Shown here: piece after piece, positions 48,781 through 58,977 of the stretch
Numbering within the stretch: position 1 is the stretch's first letter
How the letters are laid out: every line of letters begins with the position of its first letter
Origin: Microbacterium sp. Leaf159
GTDB taxonomy: Bacteria > Actinomycetota > Actinomycetes > Actinomycetales > Microbacteriaceae
DNA: 64,000 nt
Assembly: GCF_001423615.1 (NCBI RefSeq)
Contig: NZ_LMOU01000001.1
Coordinates: forward strand, 609,509 to 673,508
Direction of reading: 5' to 3'
Made by a program: the position numbers and the translations under genes
Notes under the pieces: model-generated
What the model was told of the DNA's origin: nothing
Database searches by the model: none
What the model saw: the letters and a program-made list of their open reading frames with translations, nothing else

Positions 48781-48816
48781 TTGGACTCATCCTGCTGAAC
48801 GGTTCAGGCTGAAAAT
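48781..48816 (+). promoter_or_regulatory. Leaderless promoter of the DMT transporter gene (TTGGAC, 18 bp, CAGGCT)
   Basis: TTGGAC at 48781-48786, CAGGCT at 48805-48810, spacer GAAAAT, then ATG at 48817. This is one of the few leaderless promoters here with a recognisable -35. Confidence 0.65.
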
Positions 48817-49728
48817 ATGAAACGCACCTCCGTCGTTCTCCTCACAGCGCTTGCTCCCCTCTCCTGGGGCACCACCTACCTCGTGACCACGGAGATGCTC
48901 CCCGCCGGCCATCCCCTCCTGGCTGGGCTGCTCCGCGCACTCCCCGCGGGGCTCATCGCCCTGATGATCGGCAGGACCCTCCCGTCCGGCGGCTGGTGGC
49001 TGAAGTCTCTTCTGCTCGGAAGCCTCAACATCGGGGCGTTCTTCCCCCTGCTCTTCCTGGCCGCCGAGCGGCTGCCCGGTGGAGTCGCCGCGGCCGTCGC
49101 GGGAGCACAGCCGATGATCATCCTCGGTATGAGCGCGCTCGTTCTCCGCGACCGGATCCGCCCGCTCACTGCCGCCGCTGCCGTCGCGGGAACGGGGGGC
49201 GTCGCTCTCGTCGTGCTGGGTCCGGCCGCGCAGCTCGACGCCCTCGGCATCCTCGCGGCGCTCGGGGGCGTGACCGCCACCGCTCTCGGAATGATCCTCA
49301 CCAAGCGCTGGGGCCGCCCTGCAGGCGTCGGACCCGTCGCCTACGCGGGGTGGCAGCTGACCGCGGGCGGTCTCGTCCTCCTCCCGCTCACCCTTCTCCT
49401 CGAAGGTGTTCCTGACACCATCGATGGCGGATCGGTGCTCGGATACGTGTGGCTGGGCTCGGTGGGAGGACTGCTCGCCTACACGCTGTGGTTCCGCGGC
49501 ATCCAGCTGCTGCCGGTCATCGCCCCCGGGCTGCTCGCTCTGCTCTCCCCCGTGGTCGCGACGCTGCTGGGCACACTCGTGGCCGGCGAGTCGTTCACAC
49601 CGCTTCAGGCGCTCGGAATCGCTCTGGTACTCGTCGCCCTCGTCGTGGGACAGCTGACGGCACTCCGAACGCCGCGCCGGTCACCGACCCCTGCTCGGGA
49701 GCACTCGCTGCCTGCATCGCAGGCCTGA
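48817..49728 (+). CDS. DMT-superfamily (EamA) transporter
   Basis: 303 aa with ten membrane helices in two EamA repeats: the first from VLLTALAPLSWGTTYLVTTE, the second from ILAALGGVTATALGMILTKR. Members usually export amino acids or other metabolites; the substrate is unknown. It is divergent from the LysR regulator, a standard regulator-exporter pair. Six bp separate its stop from the ffh stop. Confidence 0.92.
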   Translation: MKRTSVVLLTALAPLSWGTTYLVTTEMLPAGHPLLAGLLRALPAGLIALMIGRTLPSGGWWLKSLLLGSLNIGAFFPLLFLAAERLPGGVAAAVAGAQPMIILGMSALVLRDRIRPLTAAAAVAGTGGVALVVLGPAAQLDALGILAALGGVTATALGMILTKRWGRPAGVGPVAYAGWQLTAGGLVLLPLTLLLEGVPDTIDGGSVLGYVWLGSVGGLLAYTLWFRGIQLLPVIAPGLLALLSPVVATLLGTLVAGESFTPLQALGIALVLVALVVGQLTALRTPRRSPTPAREHSLPASQA

Positions 49729-49734
49729 GCGACG

Positions 49735-51288
49735 TCAGTTCTTGCCGAAGAGCTTCTGGATCTCGGCGAGGTCTGCCTCGCTGGGCGCCTTCGCCCCGCC
49801 CAGACCGAATCCGGACCCGGTCGGGGTGGCCGCAGTGGCGAGCCCCGCGTTCTCGGCCGCTCGCTTCGCCGGGTTGCCGGAGCGGGAGCCGCCGGACGAC
49901 TTGCCCTTCTTGCCACGCTTCGACGAAGCCCCGGGCTTGCCCATGCCGGGCATCGATCCCATACCCGGGATGTTGGGGGTGCCACCGCGGGCGACCGTCT
50001 TCATCATCTTCGCGGCCTGGTCGAAGCGCTGCACGAGCTGGTTGACATCGGTGACGGTCATACCGGAACCACGCGCGATGCGCAGACGACGTGACCCGTT
50101 GAGGACCTTGGGGTTCCGGCGCTCACCGGGGGTCATCGAGCGGATGATCGCCTCGGTGCGATCGATCTCCCGCTCATCGAAGTCCTCGAGCTGCTGCTTC
50201 ATCTGGCCCATGCCGGGGAGCATCCCCAGCATCTTCTTCATCGACCCCATCTTCTTCATCTGCTGAAGCTGGTCGAGGAAGTCCTCGAGTGTGAACTGCT
50301 CTGTGGCGAGCTTCTCGGCCATCTTGATGGCCTCGTCCTCGTCGAAGGCCTGCTGGGCCTGCTCGATGAGGGTGAGGATGTCGCCGAGGTCGAGGATGCG
50401 GCTGGCCATGCGGTCGGGGTGGAAGGGCTCGAGATCTTCGAGGCGCTCTCCGGTCGACGCGAAGATGATGGGCCGACCGGTGACCGACGCGACAGACAGC
50501 GCGGCGCCGCCGCGCGCGTCGCCGTCGAGCTTCGACAGGACGACACCGGTGAAGTCGACGCCCTCCTGGAATGCCTTGGCCGTGTTGACCGCGTCCTGAC
50601 CGATCATGGCGTCGATGACGAACAGGACCTCATCAGGGTCGGTCGCCTTGCGGATGTCGGACGCCTGCTTCATGAGCTCGGCGTCGACTCCGAGACGACC
50701 GGCGGTGTCGATGATGACCACGTCGTGCTGCTGGCGGCGGGCGTACTCCACGCCGTCGCGGGAGACCTTGACCGGATCGCCGACGCCGTTGCCCGGCTCG
50801 GGAGCGTAGACGGTGGCGCCGGCCTGCTCCGCCACGACCTGGAGCTGATTGACGGCGTTCGGACGCTGAAGGTCGGCGGCGACGAGGAGGGGCGTGTGTC
50901 CTTCGCCCTCGAGCTGCTTCGCGAGCTTGCCTGCGAACGTGGTCTTTCCCGACCCCTGAAGACCCGCGAGCATGATGACCGTCGGTGCCGTCTTGGCGAA
51001 CTGCAGGCGTCGCTGCTCGCCACCGAGGATCTGGACCAGTTCCTCGTTGACGATCTGCACGACCTGCTGAGCAGGGTTCAGCGCCTTGTTGACCTCGTCG
51101 CCGAGCGCCCGCTCTCGGACCTTCGCGGTGAACTCCTTGACGACGGCGAGGGCGACATCGGCGTCGAGCAGGGCGCGACGGATCTCGCGCACGGTGCCGT
51201 CGACGTCGGCCGCGGTGAGCTTTCCCTTCGTGCGCAGATTGCGGAAGGTCTCGGTGAGCCGATCGGAGAGCGTGCCAAAGGTAGCCAT
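49735..51288 (-). CDS. ffh: Signal recognition particle protein Ffh
   Basis: Ffh (517 aa) binds signal sequences and FtsY for co-translational export. The N domain is followed by the G domain: [38 protein letters not shown] and [15 protein letters not shown]. The Met-rich M domain ([17 protein letters not shown]) carries [17 protein letters not shown] RNA binding. The Gly/Lys/Ser-rich tail is longer than in E. coli. Confidence 0.98.
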   Translation of the reverse strand: MATFGTLSDRLTETFRNLRTKGKLTAADVDGTVREIRRALLDADVALAVVKEFTAKVRERALGDEVNKALNPAQQVVQIVNEELVQILGGEQRRLQFAKTAPTVIMLAGLQGSGKTTFAGKLAKQLEGEGHTPLLVAADLQRPNAVNQLQVVAEQAGATVYAPEPGNGVGDPVKVSRDGVEYARRQQHDVVIIDTAGRLGVDAELMKQASDIRKATDPDEVLFVIDAMIGQDAVNTAKAFQEGVDFTGVVLSKLDGDARGGAALSVASVTGRPIIFASTGERLEDLEPFHPDRMASRILDLGDILTLIEQAQQAFDEDEAIKMAEKLATEQFTLEDFLDQLQQMKKMGSMKKMLGMLPGMGQMKQQLEDFDEREIDRTEAIIRSMTPGERRNPKVLNGSRRLRIARGSGMTVTDVNQLVQRFDQAAKMMKTVARGGTPNIPGMGSMPGMGKPGASSKRGKKGKSSGGSRSGNPAKRAAENAGLATAATPTGSGFGLGGAKAPSEADLAEIQKLFGKN

Positions 51289-51304
51289 GGTGAGACCGAG
51301 TTTA
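51289..51304 (-). promoter_or_regulatory. Promoter of ffh (-10 TAAACT, very short leader)
   Basis: TAAACT (51304-51299) ends 10 nt before the ATG, so the leader would be about 3 nt. No Shine-Dalgarno. Confidence 0.55.
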
Positions 51305-51366
51305 CGCGAATCTCACCGGTTCTCCGCGCTCACGGCGCACTCAGGCAGTTTCGTCCGTGCCGTCGA

Positions 51367-51963
51367 TCAGGCGGGGGCAGAACCCCAGGGCAGCCGGTCG
51401 ATCATGCGCACGGCATCGGCGAACCTGTCGCCGACCGATCCGCGCCCCGCGCCGCCCTCCGCCCATGCGCGCACGGCGGCGAGGACCGCGGCAGACCAGG
51501 TCGCTGCCACGATGTCGGCCGGGAGGGAAGCGACGCCCGATCGGCGTGCGAGATCCGCGAGCGCCGCCGCGAGTCGCGCCTGGCGCAGCGCGGCATCCTG
51601 TTCGAGCTCGTCGTCGAGCCCCATCGCCGAGGAATTCGTCATCGCGAGCGCGAGGCTGTCGGGAGCGAAGCCGTCGACGAGGCCGGTCAGGATCCGCCGG
51701 ACCTCCGCCCCATCGCGATCGGCGGGGACCGTGACGAGGTCCTCGACCGCGCTCGCGATGCGGTCATCCAGCCCCGACCACAGCACGTCGCTCTTGGACG
51801 AGAAGTAGTTGAAGAAGCTCGAGCGGCTCACGCCCGCGCGCTGGGTGATGTCGGCGACGGATGTCGCGTCATAGCCACGTTCGAGGAACAGCTCGCAGGC
51901 AGCCTCGGCGAGGGTCTCGCGCGAAGACGCCTTGGGGCGCCCTGCTCGGCTCGTGCTGCTCAT
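51367..51963 (-). CDS. TetR-family transcriptional regulator
   Basis: 198 aa from the ATG at 51963. The HTH is [20 protein letters not shown] with FSSKSDVLW following. The effector domain is not recognisable. It is divergent from lipB and might control it or itself; no efflux gene is adjacent. The start is fixed by TAGCGT ending 6 nt upstream; GTG at 51969 lies in the spacer. Confidence 0.9.
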   Translation of the reverse strand: MSSTSRAGRPKASSRETLAEAACELFLERGYDATSVADITQRAGVSRSSFFNYFSSKSDVLWSGLDDRIASAVEDLVTVPADRDGAEVRRILTGLVDGFAPDSLALAMTNSSAMGLDDELEQDAALRQARLAAALADLARRSGVASLPADIVAATWSAAVLAAVRAWAEGGAGRGSVGDRFADAVRMIDRLPWGSAPA

Positions 51964-51975
51964 GCTCACACGCTA
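51964..51975 (-). promoter_or_regulatory. Leaderless promoter of the TetR gene (-10 TAGCGT)
   Basis: TAGCGT (51975-51970), spacer GTGAGC, then ATG at 51963. Confidence 0.6.
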
Positions 51976-52015
51976 CCGCGCGTCGCTGCCGCGTGCCGGG
52001 GATCGCGAGGAGGAG

Positions 52016-52048
52016 TATTCTTAGACGCAATCCATTTATTGAATGAGA
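52016..52048 (+). promoter_or_regulatory. lipB promoter region with AT-rich imperfect palindrome
   Basis: -10-like TATTCT at 52016-52021, then ATCCATTTATTGAAT (52030-52044), an imperfect inverted repeat and a very AT-rich island for this genome. It is a candidate TetR operator in the lipB leader. Confidence 0.4.
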
Positions 52049-52059
52049 GCGACCTGATC

Positions 52060-52713
52060 ATGCTCGACATCCTCACCCCCGGACTCGCTCCGGCCTACGT
52101 TCCCTATACGGACGGATGGGATCTGCAGCGCCGCACCCACGCCGATGTGGTCGACGGCACGCGCCCCGACACCCTCATCCTCCTCGAACACGAAGCCGTG
52201 TACACCGCCGGGAAGCGCACGGAACCGCAGGAGAGACCGCAGGACGGCACTCCGGTCATCGATGTCGACCGCGGCGGCAAGATCACGTGGCACGGGCCGG
52301 GGCAGTTGGTCGGGTATCCGATAGTCCGGCTGCCGGAACCCATGGACGTCGTCGCGCACGTCCGCCGGCTCGAGCGCATCCTCATCGACGTCCTCCGACC
52401 GCTCGGTGTCGACGGCTACCAGGTGGATGGCCGAAGCGGTGTGTGGGTCCGTCGCCCCCTCTCCGAAGACAAGGTCGCAGCCATAGGTGTACGTGTGCAG
52501 CAGGGAGTCACGATGCACGGGTTCGCGATCAACTGCGACAACACCCTCTCGGGATTCCAGGGCATCATCCCCTGCGGCATCACCGACGCCGGAGTGACGA
52601 CCGTCAGCGAGGTCGTCGGCGCCGACGTCTCCCCCACGGACATAGTCGATGCGGTCGCCGCCGCCTTCCTCGCCGAATACTCGCCCGCCGACCACGCAGG
52701 AGTTCCCGCATGA
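52060..52713 (+). CDS. lipB: Lipoyl(octanoyl) transferase
   Basis: LipB (217 aa) moves octanoyl from acyl carrier protein to lipoyl domains. Motifs: [33 protein letters not shown], the catalytic Lys in [10 protein letters not shown] and Cys in [13 protein letters not shown]. It is coupled to lipA by a 4-nt overlap. The ribosome-binding site (GAGAG) is weak. Confidence 0.97.
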   Translation: MLDILTPGLAPAYVPYTDGWDLQRRTHADVVDGTRPDTLILLEHEAVYTAGKRTEPQERPQDGTPVIDVDRGGKITWHGPGQLVGYPIVRLPEPMDVVAHVRRLERILIDVLRPLGVDGYQVDGRSGVWVRRPLSEDKVAAIGVRVQQGVTMHGFAINCDNTLSGFQGIIPCGITDAGVTTVSEVVGADVSPTDIVDAVAAAFLAEYSPADHAGVPA

Positions 52714-53699
52714 CCGCCGCACCCGAGGGGCGCAAGCTCCTCCGCCTCGAGATCCGCAATGCCGAGACCCCCATCGAGCGCAAGCCCGAATGGATCAAGA
52801 CGAAGGCGAAGATGGGGCCCGAGTACACGGCTCTGCACTCGCTCGTGAAGAGCGAGGATCTTCACACGGTCTGCCAGGAGGCCGGCTGCCCCAACATCTT
52901 CGAGTGCTGGGAGGACCGGGAGGCGACGTTCCTCATCGGCGGCTCGCAGTGCACTCGGCGCTGCGACTTCTGCCAGATCGACACCGGCAAGCCCGACGCC
53001 TACGACACCGACGAACCGCGACGTGTCGCCGAGAGCGTCGTGCGCATGAACCTGCGCTATGCCACGGTCACGAGCGTCGCGCGGGACGACCTGCCGGACA
53101 CGGGCGCGTGGCTCAACGCCGAGACGGTCCGCAAGATCCACGAGCTCAACCCGAACACCGGCGTCGAACTGCTCGCCAACGAGCACAACGCCGATCCTGC
53201 TTTCCTCGGGCAGATCTTCGATGCCCGGCCCGAGGTGTTCGCCCACAACGTCGAGACCGTGCCGCGCATCTTCAAGCGCATCCGCCCGGCCTTCCGCTAC
53301 GAGCGCTCGCTCGACGTGATCACGCAGGGACGGAACGCCGGGCTCATCACCAAGTCGAACCTGATCCTCGGAATGGGCGAAGAGCCCGAAGAGGTCGTCC
53401 AGGCTCTCAACGACCTGCACGACGCGGGCTGCGACATCATCACCATCACGCAGTACCTGAGACCGTCGCCTCGCCATCTGCCGGTCGCCCGATGGGTCAA
53501 GCCGACGGAGTTCGTGGAGTTCAAGGAGGAGGCCGAGCGGATCGGATTCCTCGGCGTCCTCGCGGGGCCCCTGGTGCGTTCCTCGTACCGCGCAGGTCGG
53601 CTCTGGGCGCAGTCCATGCGGTCCAAGGGACGCGAGATCCCCGCACACCTGGCCCACATCGCCGACAGCGCCGACCTCGGCTTCGCTCAGGCGGTCTGA
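52710..53699 (+). CDS. lipA: Lipoyl synthase
   Basis: A radical-SAM enzyme (329 aa) inserting two sulfurs into octanoyl groups. The auxiliary cluster motif [12 protein letters not shown], the radical-[11 protein letters not shown] and the C-terminal RSSYRAG Ser are all present. ATGA overlap with lipB and AGGAG upstream support the start. It serves 2-oxoacid dehydrogenases and the glycine cleavage system. Confidence 0.98.
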   Translation: MTAAPEGRKLLRLEIRNAETPIERKPEWIKTKAKMGPEYTALHSLVKSEDLHTVCQEAGCPNIFECWEDREATFLIGGSQCTRRCDFCQIDTGKPDAYDTDEPRRVAESVVRMNLRYATVTSVARDDLPDTGAWLNAETVRKIHELNPNTGVELLANEHNADPAFLGQIFDARPEVFAHNVETVPRIFKRIRPAFRYERSLDVITQGRNAGLITKSNLILGMGEEPEEVVQALNDLHDAGCDIITITQYLRPSPRHLPVARWVKPTEFVEFKEEAERIGFLGVLAGPLVRSSYRAGRLWAQSMRSKGREIPAHLAHIADSADLGFAQAV

Positions 53700-53724
53700 C
53701 GCGCCGCGCGATCGGTCATGGGCG

Positions 53725-54225
53725 TCAGTCGGCGCTCATGACCGATTGCACGCTGCCGTCGGAGCCGAGGTTCACGAGCAGCACGTCATCGGTGGTCCCG
53801 GCGTCGAGCGCGTACTCGAGGACGGCGAAAGGCTCTGATCCTCCGTGCTCATCGGCCAGGATCGTCATGCTCATCAGCCGCAGCGAGCGGATGATGTCGA
53901 CGGCGGCGTCGCCGCTCACATCGACCAGGACATCTTCGAGCTCGTCGCCGTAGGCCTCCTGCTGCTGCAAGATGTACTCGGTCACCTCGCTCGTGCGATC
54001 GTCGACCTCCGAGAGCATGCCACGACGCGACGTCGCGTCGACGTTCTCGAGCCCGGCGATGAGAGACGCCGCGATGTCGAGGGCGTCAGCGGAGACGTCG
54101 TCCTGGTCAGGAGCCGTGAGATCGACGGTGACGCTCTGGTCACCGAGCTCCACCGTCTCTGACCAGAAGATCGAGCCGTCGGGCCCTGAGGACAGGAGTC
54201 CGAAGTAGTCGTGTTCGATCGCCAT
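53725..54225 (-). CDS. DUF2004 protein
   Basis: 166 aa, very acidic, beginning MAIEHDYFGLLSSGPDGSIF and containing WSETVELGDQSVTVDL. It matches what I recall of the DUF2004 family; function unknown. No signal peptide or membrane segment. It lies downstream of ftsY by 44 bp on the same strand. Confidence 0.8.
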   Translation of the reverse strand: MAIEHDYFGLLSSGPDGSIFWSETVELGDQSVTVDLTAPDQDDVSADALDIAASLIAGLENVDATSRRGMLSEVDDRTSEVTEYILQQQEAYGDELEDVLVDVSGDAAVDIIRSLRLMSMTILADEHGGSEPFAVLEYALDAGTTDDVLLVNLGSDGSVQSVMSAD

Positions 54226-54269
54226 AACGCTATGAAACCAGCCTCGTGCTCGCGGCGGTAGTCCTGTGC

Positions 54270-55142
54270 TCAGCCGACGAGCGACTGGACGAAGACATGG
54301 GGGGTGAATCCGGTGAGATCGTCGATACCCTCGCCCTGCCCGAGGAGCTTGACGGGGATGCCGGTGCGCTCCTGAACGGCCAGCACGAAGCCGCCCTTCG
54401 CGGAGCCGTCGAGCTTGGTCAGGACGAGGCCGGTGACGCCCGCATGCTCGAGGAACGCCTCGGCCTGCATGACGCCGTTCTGGCCCGTGGTGGCGTCGAG
54501 GACGAGCAGGACCTCACTGATCGGCGCCTGCTTCTCGATGACGCGGCGGATCTTGGTGAGCTCGTCCATCAGTCCGCCCTTGGTGTGCAGGCGGCCGGCC
54601 GTGTCGATGATCGCGATCTCGATGCCTTCACGCTGTGCGTACTCGACGGTCTGATACGCGACGGATGCCGGATCCTGACCCTCCTGCTGGGGGCGGACGA
54701 TGGCCGCTCCCCCGCGCTGCGCCCACGTGGCGAGCTGGTCGACGGCGGCCGCACGGAACGTGTCAGCGGCTCCGACGACGACGCTGCGCTGGAAGCCGCG
54801 CAGGAACTTGGTGAACTTGCCGATGGTGGTGGTCTTGCCGACCCCGTTCACGCCGACGACCAGCACGACGGCGGGACGTTCGGTGAGCTTCAGGGTCGTG
54901 TCGAACTTGGCGAAGTGCTCCTCAAGGGTCTCGCGGAGCATCCGCTGCAGGTCCTGCGGGTCCGTCGTGCGGAACCGCTCCACCTTCTCGCGGAGCTCGT
55001 CGACGACGCGCTCGCTGATGTCGGGGCCGAAGTCGGCGGTGATGAGCGCCGTCTCGAGGTCCTCCCACGTCGTCTCGTCGATCGTGGGCTTGACGAACAT
55101 CCCGCGCAGCGCACGGGTGAGGGACCAGGACTTCTCCGCCAT
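54270..55142 (-). CDS. ftsY: Signal recognition particle receptor FtsY
   Basis: FtsY NG domain (290 aa), without the long acidic A domain of E. coli, as is common in Gram-positive bacteria. G-domain motifs: [52 protein letters not shown] and LTKLDGSAKGGF. The N-terminal WSLTRALRGMFVKPTIDE probably binds membrane. It lies between smc and ffh. Confidence 0.98.
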   Translation of the reverse strand: MAEKSWSLTRALRGMFVKPTIDETTWEDLETALITADFGPDISERVVDELREKVERFRTTDPQDLQRMLRETLEEHFAKFDTTLKLTERPAVVLVVGVNGVGKTTTIGKFTKFLRGFQRSVVVGAADTFRAAAVDQLATWAQRGGAAIVRPQQEGQDPASVAYQTVEYAQREGIEIAIIDTAGRLHTKGGLMDELTKIRRVIEKQAPISEVLLVLDATTGQNGVMQAEAFLEHAGVTGLVLTKLDGSAKGGFVLAVQERTGIPVKLLGQGEGIDDLTGFTPHVFVQSLVG

Positions 55143-55154
55143 GACTCCAGCCTA
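55143..55154 (-). promoter_or_regulatory. Leaderless promoter of ftsY (-10 TAGGCT)
   Basis: TAGGCT (55154-55149), spacer GGAGTC, then ATG at 55142. The GGAG in the spacer is too close to the start to serve as a Shine-Dalgarno. Confidence 0.65.
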
Positions 55155-55239
55155 CGGGTAGCGCCTCGAGCGCTTGCGGCCCACGCCTACGCTCTGAGCA
55201 CAACTTCGGAGCGCTGCGGAGCTACGCGCACATCTCGGA

Positions 55240-58200
55240 TCAGCCCGCGGCAGCGGCGCGGTCCCCGACACGCTGACCGACGACAGCGGACACGCCGTCC
55301 TGTCTCATCGAGACACCGTAAAGGGCGTCCGCGATCTCCATCGTGCGCTTCTGATGCGTGATCACGAGCAGCTGGGAACTCTCGCGGAGCTGCTCGAAGA
55401 CCGTGAGCAGTCGGCCGAGGTTCGCGTCGTCGAGCGCGGCCTCCACCTCGTCGAGGATGTAGAACGGGCTCGGGCGGGCCTTGAAGATGGCGACCAGCAG
55501 GGCGACGGCCGCGAGCGAGCGCTCGCCACCCGAGAGCAGCGACAGGCGCTCGATCTTCTTGCCGACGGGACGCACCGAGACCTCGATGCCCGTCGTGAGC
55601 ATGTTGTCGGGATCGGTGAGCGAGATGCTTCCCGATCCGCCGGGGAACAGCAACGGGAAGACCTCGCCGAACGCCACCCTGGTGTCCTCGAACGCGCTCG
55701 CGAAGATCGTCTGCATGCGCTCGTCGAGGTCGGCGATGATCGTCAGCAGATCCTGCCGGGTCTGCGTCAGGTCGGCAAGCTGCTCGGTCAGGAATGCGTG
55801 ACGCTGTTCGAGTGCCGCGAATTCCTCCAGCGCCAGCGGGTTCACGCGTCCGAGCTGGGCCAGCTTGCGCTCTGCATCGGCGAGTCGGCGCTGCTGGATG
55901 CGTCGGTCGAACGGGATCGCGGTGTCGTCTGCGAGCTCGTCTTCGGCGTGCTCTACACCGGGATCGCGGGGAACCAGCTGATCGGGGCCATATTCCGCAA
56001 CGAGAATATCTTCGTCGAGCGCGAGCTCGGACGCGACGCGCTCCAGCAGGCTGTTGAGATGGAGTTTCTTCTCGTGGATCTGCAGTTCGAGCCCGTGCAC
56101 GCTCTCGGTGAGACCGGCGAGCCTTTCTCGAAGAGACGTCTCCTGCGCGCGCAGAGCGGTGAGCTCCTGGTTCTGCGCGGACCGCGCTGCCTCCGCCTCG
56201 GCCAGGGCGACCCGTGCCTCGGTGACCGATCGGTCGATCGAGTCCAGGATGCGCGGAAGCTCGTCGGCGACCCCGGATGCCGCTTCTCGTTGTGCACGCC
56301 GGATCACCGCGCGGCGGGCAGCCTCGGCGGCCGCGTCGCGTTCCTGCTCCCGTTGACGTTCGAGGCTCGCGACACGCGCCTGCGCAGCGCGCACCCGCTC
56401 GCGCAGCGTCTCGATCTCGAGCCGTGCTCGGACCTCACCCTCGCGTGCGAGTTCGAGGGCGTCGAGCAGCCCGTCACGTGCTGTGGCATCCAACACCGGT
56501 CGCGGCGCCGACACCGCAGCCTCGAGCTCGACCTTGGCTGCCTCGGCCTTCGCCTCGGCGTCCTCGACCGCGGACTGCGCCTGACCGAGGCCCGCCTCGA
56601 GGCGCTCGCATTCGGCGACGGCGGACTCGTGCATCACCGTGATGCGGTTGACCTGCTCGGCGTGGCTTGCAAGGGCAGCGTCATGTTCACGAAGCGATCG
56701 AAGGGCCTCCTTGGCGTTGCGGCGGGTGTTCTCGACGATTTCGTTCGCATCCTCGCGCGCTTCTCGCAGCGAATCGACAATGACCTGCACCTCTGCGAGG
56801 CGATCGTTGGCAGCATCGCGCTCGGCAGCGAGCTCGAGGCGCGACCGCTCTCCTCCGGAACCGGTGCGCAGCGTCTGGGCGGTGATCACATCGCCCCCGG
56901 TCGTGACGATCGTCGTCGTGATGTCGCCGATCGCGTCGAGCGCCGCGCGGGCTGTGCGTGCAGCGTCGAGGCCCTCGGCGATCAGGACGTGCGACAGGAT
57001 GCCGAGCACTCCGTCCGGAGCCGTCACCGTGTCGATCGCGGATGTCACTCCTTCGAGCGAGGGCAGATCGACAGCGGGGCGCAGGGCATCGGCGACCACG
57101 AAGTCGACGACACCTCGGCGCTGCTCCGCAGCCTCGTTCGCGAGAGCGAACGCGTCGGATGCCCGGTCCACGAGCACCCCTTCGGCGAGAGAGCCGAGCA
57201 CTGCCGCGATCGCCGCCTCGAAACCGGCTCTGACCTGCACGGAGTCACCGACAAGTCCCCGGATGCCAGCGCCGCCGGTCTTCACGATCTCGGCAGCGCC
57301 GCCCGAGATCGCGAGCGCGCTTCCGAGTGCCGCCGACTTCGCCGTGAGCGAGTCGACCTCGCGCTCGGCCGCATGCAGTCGCTCCCTGAGCGTCTCGCGC
57401 TCGGTCTCCGCGGCTGTCGCCGCCCGCTGCGCGGTCTCGTACGCGGCCGAGTGCTCCGCCGCCGTACCCTCGGGCGCTTCCGCCTCGTCGATCGACTCGA
57501 GTGCCTCAGCGGCCTCGCGGCGACGCGCATTCGCGGCCTCGAGAGCGTTCTCCTGACGCAGCACCGCGCCGCGCACCGCGGCGAGGGCGGAGGCTGCGGC
57601 ATCGGCCGTTCCGCGGAGCGCGCTGAGCCGCATGTCGTACTCGGACACCAGGGCGCTCTGCTCGGCGATGTCCACATCGAGCGTGTCGAGTTCGGCTCGT
57701 GCATTCACGACCTCGCGGCTCGCGACGGTCGCAGCCTCCTGGGCATCGCCGAGGCCGGCTGAGATCTCGGTGATCTCGTCCTTCGCCTCGTCGATCGTGC
57801 TCTGCGTCACCGTCACGGCGGTCACCGCGGCGTCGTCCTCATCGGATCCGAGGAGCGCGAGCCGCTGGTTCGCGAGGGTGTAGAGCCCGCGCATGCGCTC
57901 CTGCACCTGCTCCAAGCCGAAGGCCACTCCCCTCGCCTGGTCGACGGCGACCGAGTTCTGGTCCTGCTCGAGGCGCGCGATGCTCCCGCGCACCGCCTCC
58001 GCCTGGTCCGACAGCACCAGACGCTCCGTGTGCCGTTCATGCTCGGTGCGCGTGTGATCGGCGAGAGCGGTGCGAAGCGCCACGACGTCGTCGGCGAAGA
58101 TGCGCGCCTTGGCGTCGCGGACCACGGCTGCGATGGTCTGCGCTTCGCGCGCGATCTCGGCCTGCCTGCCGAGCGGCTTCAACTGGCGCCGGATCTCTCC

Positions 58201-58785
58201 GGCGAGGTCGCTCAGGCGTGTGAGGTTCGTCTCCATCGCATCGAGCTTGCGGAGGGTCTTCTCCTTGCGGCGCCGGTGCTTGAGGATTCCCGCGGCCTCC
58301 TCGATGAAGCCCCGTCGATCCTCGGGCGATGCCTGGAGCACGGTGTCGAGACGCCCCTGACCGACGATGACGTGCATCTCGCGACCGAGTCCCGAGTCGC
58401 TCAGCAGCTCCTGCAGATCGAGCAGTCGGCAGTTCTCGCCGTTGATCGCGTATTCGCTCGCCCCGTTGCGGAACAGCGTCCTGCTGATCGTCACCTCGGC
58501 GAACTCGATGGGCAGCGCCCCGTCGCTGTTGTCGATCGTGAGCTGCACCTCTGCGCGGCCGAGAGGTCCCCTGGTCGAGGTTCCGGCGAAGATGACGTCC
58601 TCCATCTTGCCGCCGCGAAGAGTCTTGGCGCCCTGTTCGCCCATGACCCAGGCCAGGGCATCGACGACGTTGGACTTGCCCGAACCGTTGGGTCCGACGA
58701 TGCAGGTGACGCCCGGTTCGAACACGAAACTCGTGGGCTGCGCGAAGGACTTGAACCCCTTGAGGGTCAGGCTCTTCAGATGCAT
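55240..58785 (-). CDS. smc: Chromosome segregation protein SMC
   Basis: SMC (1181 aa, full length) compacts and segregates chromosomes with ScpAB. The N-terminal head has Walker A GPNGSGKSNVVDALAWVMGE; long coiled coils flank a hinge near residues 510-620 (GDSVQVRAGFEAAIAAVLG). The C-terminal head has the signature LSGGERSLAAVALL and Walker B FYILDEVEAALDD. ATG at 58785 has no Shine-Dalgarno; the mRNA probably begins at a GTG 29 nt upstream. Confidence 0.98.
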   Translation of the reverse strand: MHLKSLTLKGFKSFAQPTSFVFEPGVTCIVGPNGSGKSNVVDALAWVMGEQGAKTLRGGKMEDVIFAGTSTRGPLGRAEVQLTIDNSDGALPIEFAEVTISRTLFRNGASEYAINGENCRLLDLQELLSDSGLGREMHVIVGQGRLDTVLQASPEDRRGFIEEAAGILKHRRRKEKTLRKLDAMETNLTRLSDLAGEIRRQLKPLGRQAEIAREAQTIAAVVRDAKARIFADDVVALRTALADHTRTEHERHTERLVLSDQAEAVRGSIARLEQDQNSVAVDQARGVAFGLEQVQERMRGLYTLANQRLALLGSDEDDAAVTAVTVTQSTIDEAKDEITEISAGLGDAQEAATVASREVVNARAELDTLDVDIAEQSALVSEYDMRLSALRGTADAAASALAAVRGAVLRQENALEAANARRREAAEALESIDEAEAPEGTAAEHSAAYETAQRAATAAETERETLRERLHAAEREVDSLTAKSAALGSALAISGGAAEIVKTGGAGIRGLVGDSVQVRAGFEAAIAAVLGSLAEGVLVDRASDAFALANEAAEQRRGVVDFVVADALRPAVDLPSLEGVTSAIDTVTAPDGVLGILSHVLIAEGLDAARTARAALDAIGDITTTIVTTGGDVITAQTLRTGSGGERSRLELAAERDAANDRLAEVQVIVDSLREAREDANEIVENTRRNAKEALRSLREHDAALASHAEQVNRITVMHESAVAECERLEAGLGQAQSAVEDAEAKAEAAKVELEAAVSAPRPVLDATARDGLLDALELAREGEVRARLEIETLRERVRAAQARVASLERQREQERDAAAEAARRAVIRRAQREAASGVADELPRILDSIDRSVTEARVALAEAEAARSAQNQELTALRAQETSLRERLAGLTESVHGLELQIHEKKLHLNSLLERVASELALDEDILVAEYGPDQLVPRDPGVEHAEDELADDTAIPFDRRIQQRRLADAERKLAQLGRVNPLALEEFAALEQRHAFLTEQLADLTQTRQDLLTIIADLDERMQTIFASAFEDTRVAFGEVFPLLFPGGSGSISLTDPDNMLTTGIEVSVRPVGKKIERLSLLSGGERSLAAVALLVAIFKARPSPFYILDEVEAALDDANLGRLLTVFEQLRESSQLLVITHQKRTMEIADALYGVSMRQDGVSAVVGQRVGDRAAAAG

Positions 58786-58814
58786 GCGCGTGCCGCGCTT
58801 CGGGGGTGAATCAC
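58776..58814 (-). CDS. Possible leaderless 12-codon upstream ORF overlapping the smc start
   Basis: TAGCGT (58826-58821) and a 6-nt spacer precede GTG at 58814, in a frame different from smc. The ORF encodes MIHPRSAARACI and stops at 58776, 10 nt past the first base of the smc ATG. Reinitiation or coupling could supply smc translation, which lacks a Shine-Dalgarno. Tentative. Confidence 0.35.
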   Translation of the reverse strand: MIHPRSAARACI

Positions 58815-58826
58815 GCCCATACGCTA
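58815..58826 (-). promoter_or_regulatory. smc promoter (-10 TAGCGT)
   Basis: TAGCGT (58826-58821), expected +1 near 58814, smc leader of about 29 nt. Confidence 0.5.
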
Positions 58827-58913
58827 CCGGAATGGCGGCTCAGAACCGGCATCCCGCGCGGGTCCCGATCGAACAGGGACACGGCGCGACACGCCGATCC
58901 ACGCCGTAGGTGC

Positions 58914-58943
58914 TTGACGGACACGCCCGGGTTTCGCTACCGT
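58914..58943 (+). promoter_or_regulatory. Promoter of the peptide/GNAT cassette (TTGACG, 18 bp, TACCGT)
   Basis: -35 TTGACG at 58914-58919 and -10 TACCGT at 58938-58943. It is the closest match to a vegetative -35 in the window. The leader to the peptide ATG is about 28 nt. Confidence 0.7.
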
Positions 58944-58977
58944 AACCTGCGGATCGCCACACGAAAGGAGGTTACCG

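Noticed and set aside
55354..57762. Plus-strand open frame of 802 codons opposite smc
   Set aside because: Antisense shadow of the SMC coiled coil and head; no ribosome-binding site and no domain.
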